Assembly: GCA_964611435.1 (NCBI GenBank)
Contig: CAZSXT010000004.1
Location: 91,345-155,344 of the forward strand
Direction of reading: 5' to 3'
Length of the DNA stretch: 64,000 nt
Origin: JAYPHU01 sp964611435
GTDB taxonomy: Bacteria; Pseudomonadota; Alphaproteobacteria; Rhodospirillales; UBA2165
How positions within the stretch are numbered: the first letter of the stretch is position 1; every line of letters starts with the position of its first letter. The notes under the pieces are model-generated. The model saw only the letters and a program-made list of their open reading frames with translations, was not told the DNA's origin and did no database searches. Shown here in pieces: positions 52,817 to 60,852 of this stretch. The translations under genes were made by a program, and so were the position numbers.

Positions 52817-53770
52817 TCAAGCCGCCTTGCGGTCCTTATGGTGCAGGTGGCGTGACACATGCTCCACATGCCGGTGGTCCGTGCCACAGCAGCCGCCGAC
52901 AACTTTGAGCGCCGGGAGGCTCGCTGCCAACTCCACATGCAGCTCGCTGAACTCTTGCGGGTTACCGGCGTCCAGCTCCTCCGCCTGATCCAGCTCCTCA
53001 TGGCTCATCCGGGACGCGTTGGCGCGCACCCCGCCGATCCGGTTGAGCCAAGCACTGTCACCGTCCAAAACATGCTTGAAGTGATCGGGATGGGCGCAGT
53101 TGACCATATAGTAAGCCGGTGATGCATTTGTCTCCCGGTCGGTCTCCGTGATCGCTTCGGCTAGGCTCTGCCCGGAGTGCAACCGTCCGTCAGTCTCCAC
53201 AGTAAACGAGATCACAACGGGCAGGCCCTTGGCCTCGGCAGCTTTTGCGATGCCTACCACCTCCGGCACGTTGGTCATGGTAAGGGCCGAGATCATGTCC
53301 ACACCGGTCTCGGCAAAGACCTCGATCTGTGGCAGGTGCAGGGCGAAAGCGTCCGTGGCGGTCAGCAAGGTCTCCGTCGCGTACCCGTCGCCAGCCGGGC
53401 CGACCACACCGTTGATCAGGACCGGGGAGACCCGGCCTCGCCATTCATCTCTAAGCCTCCGCGCAAATTCCACGGCATCCCTGGAAAGTCGAAGCAGACC
53501 GGCCTCACTCACGCCAAGGGCGCCGGCCCATTGGGTACAGCCCCGCCAGGTGTTGGTGTCCAGCACATAGCCGGTGTTGGCGACGGCGGCCATTTTCAGG
53601 AAACGTTCGAAATACTCCCGCGCTTTTTGCCTAAACCCCTCATCGTCCATCAGCACGATAGCGGCGAATTCCGGCGCCTCAAATCCCTCAACAAAAAACA
53701 TCCACGTTTCAAATCCGCCATCCGTTAGAAACGGCGTCTCGGCGCTTAATAGGTTTTGCAGGTTGGTCAT
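52817..53770 (-). CDS. mmuM: Homocysteine S-methyltransferase family protein
   Basis: 317 residues, the usual length of the MmuM group. The zinc-binding cysteines are visible as one Cys in MVNCAHPDH (about 219) and a pair in VVGGCCGTDHRHVEHV (about 293-294). The N-terminal LTDGGFETWMFFVEGFEAPEFAAIVLMDDEG fits. The family moves a methyl group from S-methylmethionine or betaine-like donors to homocysteine, giving methionine. Related enzymes act on selenocompounds. ATG 53770 follows GAAGGA. It is divergent from a TetR regulator with a perfect palindrome between, so that regulator may control it. The gene symbol is given for the family. Confidence 0.88.
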   Translation of the reverse strand: MTNLQNLLSAETPFLTDGGFETWMFFVEGFEAPEFAAIVLMDDEGFRQKAREYFERFLKMAAVANTGYVLDTNTWRGCTQWAGALGVSEAGLLRLSRDAVEFARRLRDEWRGRVSPVLINGVVGPAGDGYATETLLTATDAFALHLPQIEVFAETGVDMISALTMTNVPEVVGIAKAAEAKGLPVVISFTVETDGRLHSGQSLAEAITETDRETNASPAYYMVNCAHPDHFKHVLDGDSAWLNRIGGVRANASRMSHEELDQAEELDAGNPQEFSELHVELAASLPALKVVGGCCGTDHRHVEHVSRHLHHKDRKAA

Positions 53771-53928
53771 CTTGTTTTCCTTCGGCTCGTTGTTGATGGC
53801 CTCAGGTGTACCGGGTTCCTACGGCCGGGCCTAGCCGACCCATGGTCCAGTTCGGCATTTTATTTTATGCAATGAATTCAATTGATTACGAAACTTCTCC
53901 GGGGTCGACAGAGCTAAGTCGGCCATTT

Positions 53929-53947
53929 ACTGTACCGCCGGTACAGT
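53929..53947. promoter_or_regulatory. Perfect palindromic operator between mmuM and tetR
   Basis: ACTGTACCGCCGGTACAGT has perfect 9-bp arms (53929-53937 and 53939-53947) around one base. It lies directly before the ribosome-binding site GGAGG of the TetR gene and between divergent genes, so binding would block tetR and possibly mmuM. TetR-type control is inferred. Confidence 0.7.
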
Positions 53948-53963
53948 TTTTCCGGAGGCCCTG

Positions 53964-54581
53964 ATGGCGAAAGGCGAAGACACACGGCAGCGCATCATGG
54001 ATGTGGCCCAGGATTCGGTGCTGTTAAAGGGCTTCGACGCCACCTCCATCGACGAGATCGTCGCCAGCGCCGAGATCACCAAAAGCGGCTTCTTCTATCA
54101 CTTCCCAGACAAAAACACGCTGGCCAAGGCGCTAATCGAACGCCATATCGAGATCGAAGACGCGCTATTCGACGATTTGTTCGGCCGGGCGAAAGAGCTG
54201 GCTGATGATCCGCTGCAGACCATGCTGGTGGGACTTAAGTTATTGGCGGAACTAATCGATGATATGTCCAACGGACACCCTGGCTGCATCGTCGCCACCG
54301 CCGCATATCAGGACAGGCTATTCGACAACCAAGTCCGCGATGCCAACCGCCGCGCTGTGCTCAACTGGCGGGACCGGTTCCGCGACATGTTCGACAGTAT
54401 CGCAGAGAAGTATCAAACCACGGACGAGATCGATTTGGATCACCTAGCCGACATGGTCAGCGCCGTCGTCGAAGGCGGCATTGTTATGTCCCGCGCCATG
54501 GACGACCCGCACGTCACCGCCCAGCAAATTCTGCTATTCCGCTCCTATATCAAGCTGCTGTTCAAACCGGCAGCGAATTGA
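53964..54581 (+). CDS. TetR-family transcriptional regulator
   Basis: 205 residues. The helix-turn-helix (about 5-60, DTRQRIMDVAQDSVLLKGFDATSIDEIVASAEITKSGFFYHFPDKNTLAKALIERH) is typical of TetR; the C-terminal domain (about 65-200) is helical with the GGIVMSRAMDDP segment, in the AcrR/YcdC-like C-terminal group. ATG 53964 follows GGAGG. The upstream palindrome supports autoregulation. Divergent from mmuM. Confidence 0.9.
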   Translation: MAKGEDTRQRIMDVAQDSVLLKGFDATSIDEIVASAEITKSGFFYHFPDKNTLAKALIERHIEIEDALFDDLFGRAKELADDPLQTMLVGLKLLAELIDDMSNGHPGCIVATAAYQDRLFDNQVRDANRRAVLNWRDRFRDMFDSIAEKYQTTDEIDLDHLADMVSAVVEGGIVMSRAMDDPHVTAQQILLFRSYIKLLFKPAAN

Positions 54582-54612
54582 GGCTGGGAAACGGTTACGT
54601 TTTTCCCAGGCA

Positions 54613-55275
54613 TTAGCCATAAATTCGACGCATATCCGGTCTTTCGGTCACATAAAAGTGGACCCAGATGTAAATGTGGCTGAAGGCGGCAACCACCAGC
54701 GCCGCCAGGGATTGAAACAAGAATGCCGGAACCCAGAGCACCATAAAACCGAACACATACATGGCGTTCGGCGACCAGCGAAAAATGCCATGCCTGACCA
54801 GAGGAAGGTCCCGCACCGATGGGTCAAAATGATCCAGGCCGAATGCCCGCCGAAATCCAAAATAAGTCTTTACCGAATACATCAAATAAAGAGCCGGAAT
54901 CACAAGTATTGCTGAAACGGCATATCCCAAGATCGGATCAATCGGGAGACTCCCCCTATTGGACCAACCCAATATGAAAATCAGGATCGGTCGCAGCACG
55001 ATTAAGACAGTGAAGCCAGCCGCGTATAGAACAAAAGCAAGGCGCCCCATTATCTGACTAAGCAGCTTCCACTCTAATTCCGTTCGCCAGCAAAACCATA
55101 CATAAACTTGGTGAATGATGGCGACCGCAATTGTCAGCGTCACCCAACTGCTCGTGGAGATTCCCAGGAAACCGCCCAAACCAAATTCGGGCAAATTCCG
55201 CAGCTGATAAACGGCATAAACTAGCAATGCCACGGCAGTCAAATGCAGCAGTTGACGCTCAAACAGAGTTTTCAT
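54613..55275 (-). CDS. PEMT/ICMT-like membrane methyltransferase family protein
   Basis: About 220 residues from ATG 55275, preceded by GAGGAAG; an ATG ten codons upstream (55305) is less well placed. Six hydrophobic helices (LHLTAVALLVYAVYQL, GISTSSWVTLTIAVAIIHQVYVWF, LAFVLYAAGFTVLIVLRPILIFIL, YAVSAILVIPALYLMYSV and so on). The C-terminal part LVRHGIFRWSPNAMYVFGFMVLWVPAFLFQSLAALVVAAFSHIYIWVHFYVTERPDMRRIYG resembles the SAM-binding end of phospholipid N-methyltransferases and isoprenylcysteine methyltransferases (HG-F-R-x-P-M/x-Y and TERPDM-x-x-YG). Substrate cannot be told; a lipid methylation role is a guess. Not next to pssA. Confidence 0.65.
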   Translation of the reverse strand: MKTLFERQLLHLTAVALLVYAVYQLRNLPEFGLGGFLGISTSSWVTLTIAVAIIHQVYVWFCWRTELEWKLLSQIMGRLAFVLYAAGFTVLIVLRPILIFILGWSNRGSLPIDPILGYAVSAILVIPALYLMYSVKTYFGFRRAFGLDHFDPSVRDLPLVRHGIFRWSPNAMYVFGFMVLWVPAFLFQSLAALVVAAFSHIYIWVHFYVTERPDMRRIYG

Positions 55276-55409
55276 CTTCCACTTCCTCGGCGGCTTGACT
55301 ACCATCAAAGCGGGCCACGGATATATGAGCTACCGTCCGAGCCGAAAAAATTGATGCTGCGCCCCGCAAACTGAAGACAAAATTACCAGAAAAAGGATGA
55401 ATTCCACCC

Positions 55410-56756
55410 GTGGATTTTTACGGAACTCCTCGAACCCTGCCTCGACTGGCAAACCATATTTTGGCGCTTGCTCGCCAAAGGCTATGGCTTCAGGTTCTCA
55501 TAGGCATGTTTTTGGGCGTCGCGGCGGGCATACTTATTGGCCCAACCGGCGGATATATGGAGCCCCAAACCTCCGCTTTAGTCGGCAATTGGGTTGCTTT
55601 ACCCGGCAAGCTTTTTCTTATTGCCATCCAATTTGTTGTGGTGCCTTTGGTCGTCGCCTCTGTTATTCGTGGCATCGCCTCAGGCGAAGGCGGCAGCCGT
55701 CTGGGCAAGCTGGGATCGAGAACCATATTGTTTTTCCTTTCCACAACTATTTTGGCGGTTGGAATTGGATTAGCGGTTTCCACGGCCATCCAGCCGGGGC
55801 AGTACATTGATAAATCCTTAGTGGAACATTCTCTTCAGTCCGGAGCCCAATCGATCGTCGACAAGACGGCCACAGCCGGCAAGTCTGTGCCCAAACCCGA
55901 AGACCTTCCGGAACTCATCATTAGCATTTTCCCGACCGATCCCTTAAGCACGTTCGTCAGTGGCAATATGCTTCAGATCGTCATTGCCGCCGCGATTATT
56001 GGGATTGCCCTCATCAATACACCGCTGGAACAGCGCACGCCGCTGCTGGAAATCCTTGGCTCCGTTCAGGCGGCGTGCATGGTGATCGTCGGCTGGGTCA
56101 TGCGCTTCGCACCTGTTGCCGTGTTTGGGCTGCTTGCAGGGCTGACCGCGCGAGTCGGGCTTTCCGCACTTCTCGGAACCGGCGTCTACGTCGCGACCGT
56201 CCTTGCCGGTCTGCTTATACTTTTTGCCGTCTATTTGGCGCTGTCCCTGCTGATCACGAGAAAGCCCCTAGGGATTTTTTTGAAGAACACGCGGGAAGTC
56301 CTTCTCATGGCGTTTTCCACATCCAGTTCAGCGGCAGTGATGCCCCTGACCCTGACGACGGTCGAGCAAAAGCTTGGTGTCAAATCCTCCGTTTCCAGGT
56401 TCGTGATTCCGCTGGGCACGACCATCAATATGGGCGGCACCGCTCTTTACCAAGGCGTCGCTGCCGTATTCCTGGCGCAAGTCTTTAATGTGGAACTCGG
56501 CGTGTCGGGCATGCTTTTGATCACACTCATGGCGACCGGCGCCGCCATCGGCTCTCCGGGAACGCCGGGCGTCGGCATTGTCATTCTGGCGACGATCCTG
56601 TCGAGCGTTGGCATTCCACCCACCGGAATCGCCATCATCCTGGGTGTGGACCGGATATTGGATATGTGTCGGACCGCGGTTAACGTGACGGGGGATATCG
56701 TCGCCTGCCTCGTCGTCGAGAGGCTTGCATCGAAAGACGAGACTCCTTCGCCGTGA
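55410..56756 (+). CDS. Dicarboxylate/amino-acid:cation symporter (DAACS family)
   Basis: 448 residues from GTG 55410, a start supported by AAAAGGA some 13 bases upstream, though a later start is possible. About eight helices plus two re-entrant loops give the GltP/DctA layout. HP1 serine motif TSSSAAVMPLTL, the NMDGT-equivalent INMGGTALY, HP2 region GSPGTPGVG, and helix 8 DRILDMCRTAVNVTGD with both Asp and the Arg that binds an acidic side chain. It imports glutamate, aspartate or C4-dicarboxylates with Na+ or H+. The third residue of the NMDGT motif is Gly here, which in glutamate transporters is an ion ligand. It ends 1 base before the convergent aldehyde dehydrogenase. Confidence 0.92.
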   Translation: MDFYGTPRTLPRLANHILALARQRLWLQVLIGMFLGVAAGILIGPTGGYMEPQTSALVGNWVALPGKLFLIAIQFVVVPLVVASVIRGIASGEGGSRLGKLGSRTILFFLSTTILAVGIGLAVSTAIQPGQYIDKSLVEHSLQSGAQSIVDKTATAGKSVPKPEDLPELIISIFPTDPLSTFVSGNMLQIVIAAAIIGIALINTPLEQRTPLLEILGSVQAACMVIVGWVMRFAPVAVFGLLAGLTARVGLSALLGTGVYVATVLAGLLILFAVYLALSLLITRKPLGIFLKNTREVLLMAFSTSSSAAVMPLTLTTVEQKLGVKSSVSRFVIPLGTTINMGGTALYQGVAAVFLAQVFNVELGVSGMLLITLMATGAAIGSPGTPGVGIVILATILSSVGIPPTGIAIILGVDRILDMCRTAVNVTGDIVACLVVERLASKDETPSP

Positions 56757-56757
56757 G

Positions 56758-58236
56758 CTAAAACCCTGGCGGGAAGCCGCGGCCGCCGCGCTCCAGCGTG
56801 ATCCAGCGGGTTTCGGTGAAAGTCTCGGTGGCCCAGCGCCCACCGTGACGCCCGACGCCCGAAGACTTTGACCCACCGAAGGGCGCATGAGGTTCGTCGT
56901 TCACCGAAGAGCAATTAATGTGGCACATGCCGGTTTCCAGCTTGGCCGCGATTTCCAGGCCCCGGTACTCGTCTTTGGTGATGACTCCCGACGACAAGCC
57001 GTATTCGGTGTCGTTGGCAAGCGCGATGGCTTCTTCATCCGTGCTGAATGGAATGACAGTGACGACCGGACCAAAAGTCTCATCTCTATAGACGGTCATG
57101 TCCGGGGTGACATTAGTAATGATCGTCGGTTCTACATAGCGGCCGTCTACTTTGCCGCCCAGGACGATCTCCGCACCCTTGGCGACGGCATCCTCGATCT
57201 GGCTTTTGACCCGCTCCGCTTGGCGATCGTTGATCAGCGGTCCGATAATGTGATCCAATTCTTCGGTCGTGTCGCCGACCTTGAGCTTGGATGCGCGCTC
57301 CTTAAACCGGGTGAGGAAAGGCTCGTAAATGCTTTCATGGACCAGAATTTTCTCCACCGACATACAAATCTGGCCCTGGTGCATGAAGCTGCCGAAGTTC
57401 GCCGCGCCGGTGGCCCGGTCCATATCCGCGTCGTCCAAAACAATCAGCGCGTCCTTGCCGCCGAGCTCCACGCAGCATTTCTTCAAGTGTGCGCCGGAGC
57501 GCGCCGCGATTTCCCTGCCGACCGGGGTCGAGCCCGTAAACGACACGCCTTTGACCAGCGGGTTTTCCACCAGCTCCGATCCGACGGCGGCCACGTTGTC
57601 CCGGGAACAGGTGACCACGTTCAGCACGCCACCCGGTACGCCCGCCTCTTCAAAGATTTCAGCGAACAGCAATCCACCGCAATAGGGAGTCTCTTCCGAC
57701 GGTTTCAGCACCACCGTATTGCCTGCGGCGATGGCGAACGCCATACCCCGTGACGTCAGCACGCACGGGAAGTTCCACGGGCTGATCACCGAGATCACCC
57801 CCATGGGCCGACGCACCGCCATGGAGAGCTTGCCGAACTCCGACGGGATCACCTCGCCGATGGCTTGATAGTTCATGGCGGCCGCGGCGTAGAATACTTC
57901 GGGGATGTACATGGCCTCGAACATGCCCTTGCCGAACCAACCCCCGGCTTCTCCTTGCAGCGCTTTGACGATATCCATTTTGCGCTCTTCCAGGACCTCG
58001 GCGACCTTGATCATATAGTGAGCGCGCTCGTTGAACTTCAGCTCTGACCAGCTTTCAAACGCATGGTTGGCGGAGTTGATGGCGTTCTTCACGTCTTCGA
58101 CGGTTGCATCGGGGGCGGTGCCCCAAACCGATCCGTCGGACGGATTGATATCCTCGAACCGGGACTCGACCGGCCACCAGCGGCCGCCCACATACATTTC
58201 ATTGTAGTTCCGGTCTTCCTTGAAAATGCGATTCAT
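56758..58236 (-). CDS. Aldehyde dehydrogenase (NAD(P)+), class 3-like family
   Basis: 492 residues. It oxidises an aldehyde to the acid. Conserved parts are ISPWNFPCVL (Asn of the catalytic site), GKPSEETPYCGGLL-like cofactor region (here LKPSEETPYCGG), SFTGSTPVGREIAARSG, the general base Glu in VELGGKDALIVL (about 257) and nucleophile C291 in GQICMSVEK. The C-terminal ENPHAPFGGSKSSGVGR-like motif (here DEPHAPFGGSKSSGVGRHGG) is present. It begins 13 bases after livF, so it is the last gene of the livKHMGF operon, hinting that the imported compound is converted through an aldehyde. Substrate unknown. Confidence 0.94.
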   Translation of the reverse strand: MNRIFKEDRNYNEMYVGGRWWPVESRFEDINPSDGSVWGTAPDATVEDVKNAINSANHAFESWSELKFNERAHYMIKVAEVLEERKMDIVKALQGEAGGWFGKGMFEAMYIPEVFYAAAAMNYQAIGEVIPSEFGKLSMAVRRPMGVISVISPWNFPCVLTSRGMAFAIAAGNTVVLKPSEETPYCGGLLFAEIFEEAGVPGGVLNVVTCSRDNVAAVGSELVENPLVKGVSFTGSTPVGREIAARSGAHLKKCCVELGGKDALIVLDDADMDRATGAANFGSFMHQGQICMSVEKILVHESIYEPFLTRFKERASKLKVGDTTEELDHIIGPLINDRQAERVKSQIEDAVAKGAEIVLGGKVDGRYVEPTIITNVTPDMTVYRDETFGPVVTVIPFSTDEEAIALANDTEYGLSSGVITKDEYRGLEIAAKLETGMCHINCSSVNDEPHAPFGGSKSSGVGRHGGRWATETFTETRWITLERGGRGFPPGF

Positions 58237-58249
58237 GGCTGCCTTCCCT

Positions 58250-59155
58250 TCAGTCCTGCTGATCCGGATCCGAAGCGCGGGATTTACGCGCCGCGCGCTT
58301 TTCGTCGATATGAGCGTTCAACCGGCCGAGGGCGGAGTCGATCAGCCCGCCGATTGTAGTCCCAAGGATCTCGTCTGTCGCCTGTCGTGACGTGCTTTTC
58401 GCCGGTGTGCGGACGCCGGCGCCCAAATAGGCCCGCATGACCGACTGATCACCGGCCAGCCCGGCGGCCGTGTCCGCATGGGTAATGCGCCCGGTTTCCA
58501 ATAGATAGCCCCGGTCGGCGATCTTTAGGCTCTGCTTGACGTTTTGTTCCACCAATAGAATCCCGACCCCGGTTTTGCGGATTTCCGCCAGCGCCTTAAA
58601 CAGCTCCGTACACAACAACGGCGACAGGCCCAAGGACGGCTCATCGAGCATCAGGATTTTCGGCGAGGACATCAGCGCTCGACCGACGGCAACCATTTGC
58701 TGTTCGCCACCGCTCATGGTTCTGGCGATCTGGGACCGCCGTTCCGCCAGCTTGGGAAACACGTTCAAGACGAATTCCAAGTTCTCCGCCTGCCTCTCCC
58801 GCGCCCGCTTCGGATAGGCGCCCAGGGTCAGGTTCTCCAGCACGGTCAACTCGCCGAATAATTCACGGCCCTCCGGCACCAGGGAAATGCCCAGTTCCAC
58901 CACCTCATGCGGGTCCCAATCGAAGATCGAGGTCCCCTCAACGGTAATTTCGTTGGCATAGTTTTCGTAGTGCTCCTCATAGTCATCATCGTCGTCGAAA
59001 TCGATCATACCGGCGATAGCGCGCAGCAGCGTGCTTTTCCCCGCGCCGTTGGCGCCCAGGATGGTGACAATCTCGCCGGGATCGATCTTGATGGAGATGC
59101 CGTCCAGCGCCTGATGAAATCCGTAAAAGACGGAGAGGTCTCTACATTCAAGCAT
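58250..59155 (-). CDS. livF: Branched-chain amino-acid-type ABC transporter ATPase LivF, with acidic insertion
   Basis: 301 residues against about 235 in typical LivF. Walker A GANGAGKST is at about 34-42, the signature MSGGEQQMVAVGRALM at 147-162, and Walker B ILMLDEPSLGLSP with D171/E172. The usual turn after GxxxPTSG is replaced by a run of acidic residues (about 52-67, DFDDDDDYEEHYENYA). A C-terminal tail of about 55 residues, basic and Ser/Arg-rich, follows the ATPase. Start ATG 59155 overlaps the LivG stop by eight bases. With LivG it powers the LivHM permease. Confidence 0.9.
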   Translation of the reverse strand: MLECRDLSVFYGFHQALDGISIKIDPGEIVTILGANGAGKSTLLRAIAGMIDFDDDDDYEEHYENYANEITVEGTSIFDWDPHEVVELGISLVPEGRELFGELTVLENLTLGAYPKRARERQAENLEFVLNVFPKLAERRSQIARTMSGGEQQMVAVGRALMSSPKILMLDEPSLGLSPLLCTELFKALAEIRKTGVGILLVEQNVKQSLKIADRGYLLETGRITHADTAAGLAGDQSVMRAYLGAGVRTPAKSTSRQATDEILGTTIGGLIDSALGRLNAHIDEKRAARKSRASDPDQQD

Positions 59156-59882
59156 CTTCCTCTCCCAGATAAGCTTTGATCACTTCCGCATCATTCAACA
59201 CCTCTTCCGGCGTGCCCTCGGCGATCTTCGCGCCGGTGTTCATGACAACGCAGCGATCGCAAAGGCTGCGGATGGCTTCCATATGGTGCTCGACCACGAC
59301 GATGGTCCGGCCCTCGTAGCGCAACCCGCTCACCAGATTGATGCCGATCTTCATCTCCGACGGGTTGAGCCCGGCCAGCCATTCATCGAGCAAGATTACT
59401 TTCGGGTCCGACATGAGCGCGCGAGCCAGCTCCACCCGTTTCTGATCGATATAGGTGAGCGCACCCACCGGGATCGGCGCTTTGTCGGTCAGGCCCACCT
59501 GAGACAGCATGTACCTGACCCGACGGTCCAAATCTTCGCCCCAATAGCGGCGATAGCCGAATACCCCGCCTGCGGCCACGTTCTCCGCCACGGTCATGGT
59601 CGGCAACATGCGTACAAGCTGGAAAGTGCGGGAGATGCCAAGCCGCGCGATCCGGTTGGCCGAACACCCAGCGATATTGCGGCCATACAGCTCGATCCGG
59701 CCGGAGCTGGTGCGCAGCAGCCCAGAGATCACGTTCAGCATGGTCGTCTTGCCAGACCCGTTGGGTCCGATCAGGCCCATGACCTCGTGTTCGCGAATGA
59801 CAAAGTTCATCCGGTCCACGGCAACCAGGCCGCCGAAGTTTTTGGTCACGTCCTTGATGGAGAGCGCAATATCAGCTGACAC
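59148..59882 (-). CDS. livG: Branched-chain amino-acid-type ABC transporter ATPase LivG
   Basis: 244 residues from GTG 59882: GGAGGG lies 7 bases before it and it overlaps the livM stop by 11 bases. A longer in-frame reading (to 59942) would run far into livM and is rejected. Walker A GPNGSGKTT is at about 39-47; Walker B ILLDEWLAGLNP has D166/E167 followed by Trp where Pro is usual; the signature is LTYIDQKRVELARAL in place of LSYGQQRRLEIARAL. The overall fold and the DECLNP-type region identify LivG. Second ATPase of the Liv system. Confidence 0.92.
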   Translation of the reverse strand: MSADIALSIKDVTKNFGGLVAVDRMNFVIREHEVMGLIGPNGSGKTTMLNVISGLLRTSSGRIELYGRNIAGCSANRIARLGISRTFQLVRMLPTMTVAENVAAGGVFGYRRYWGEDLDRRVRYMLSQVGLTDKAPIPVGALTYIDQKRVELARALMSDPKVILLDEWLAGLNPSEMKIGINLVSGLRYEGRTIVVVEHHMEAIRSLCDRCVVMNTGAKIAEGTPEEVLNDAEVIKAYLGEEDA

Positions 59883-60852
59883 GGAAATCCCTCCAATGCT
59901 TAAACTTGGCCCAGTACTTTTCACCGAGACCGACAAACCCATGGGGAATGGCGTAGACCACCAGGAGGAACGCGATGCCCAGCATCAAAGCCGTTTGGTT
60001 GGGAAACTCCGCCGTAATCAGATCCCAGACCAAAGCAAACGGAATAACACCGAGGATCGGGCCCCACAATCGATGCGCGCCCCCGATCAGGGCCATGATA
60101 ACCACCAGAAAGGACAGCATGGGGCTGAACGCCAGGATAGGTTCGATATAGGTCCAGCGCGGCGCCAGCAGGGCCCCAGTCACCGAAGCGATGGATCCGG
60201 AAATCATAAACAGGAAGATTTTCACCAGCGGCGTGTTGATGCCGCTGTGCTTGGCCACCTCTTCGTCGTTGCCGATAATGCGAAGCGCGAAGCCCAGCCG
60301 GGACCGGTTGATCCACCAGCCGATCAGGTAGACAAAGCCGGCCAGGATCAACAGCTCCCAATAGATGATGCTCTCATCCACATTATTCAACACATAGAGC
60401 CCGCTGGAGGTGCCCAGCGTCGTCTGTCCCCAGGTCATAAGCTGGCGGATGAGCTCGGCCAGGCCCAGGGTAAAGATCACAAAGTAGACCCCCGACAGGC
60501 GCAGTGTCGCTAAGCCGATAAACCCAGCCAAGAGCGCGCCGGCAACCCCAGCCAAGACGACCAGAGTCGGAAATGGCAACAGCTCCAACCCGCCGCCGAC
60601 GATATACATGCCGATACCGAAGAAGGCGGCAGTCGCGAGAGAGATATAATGTGTGGGCCCGGAGAATAGGGTCCACGATGTGGCCAGCACGGTATACATG
60701 GCGATGGTCACCCCGAGGGACAGGGCATATCCCGTGTTCACCATCGGCAACAGCGCGGCGATTCCAAAAGCGAAGATAGCAATCAACAAGCCAATCATTT
60801 CGCGCCGGGTCATGCGTTTGATACGGAATCGCCTTCTGCGGTTGCTGCTCAT
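59872..60852 (-). CDS. livM: Branched-chain amino-acid-type ABC transporter permease LivM
   Basis: 326 residues with about nine or ten helices (GLLIAIFAFGIAALLPMV, YALSLGVTIAMYTVLATSWTLFSG, ISLATAAFFGIGMYIVG, ...). The family motif ALRIIGNDEEVAKHSGINTPLVKIFLFMISGSIASVTGALLA, with the permease EAA-like loop, is clear. The start overlaps the livH stop by four bases. It forms the transmembrane pore with LivH. The basic N-terminus (NRRRRFRIKRMTRRE) is cytoplasmic. Confidence 0.94.
   Translation of the reverse strand: MSSNRRRRFRIKRMTRREMIGLLIAIFAFGIAALLPMVNTGYALSLGVTIAMYTVLATSWTLFSGPTHYISLATAAFFGIGMYIVGGGLELLPFPTLVVLAGVAGALLAGFIGLATLRLSGVYFVIFTLGLAELIRQLMTWGQTTLGTSSGLYVLNNVDESIIYWELLILAGFVYLIGWWINRSRLGFALRIIGNDEEVAKHSGINTPLVKIFLFMISGSIASVTGALLAPRWTYIEPILAFSPMLSFLVVIMALIGGAHRLWGPILGVIPFALVWDLITAEFPNQTALMLGIAFLLVVYAIPHGFVGLGEKYWAKFKHWRDFRVS

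Noticed and set aside
53771..53963. SAM riboswitch before the homocysteine methyltransferase gene
   Set aside because: I could not match any SAM riboswitch consensus by eye; the palindrome belongs with the TetR gene.
56887..57753. Plus-strand reading frame of 288 codons over the aldehyde dehydrogenase
   Set aside because: Antisense to a gene with all catalytic residues; no family match.
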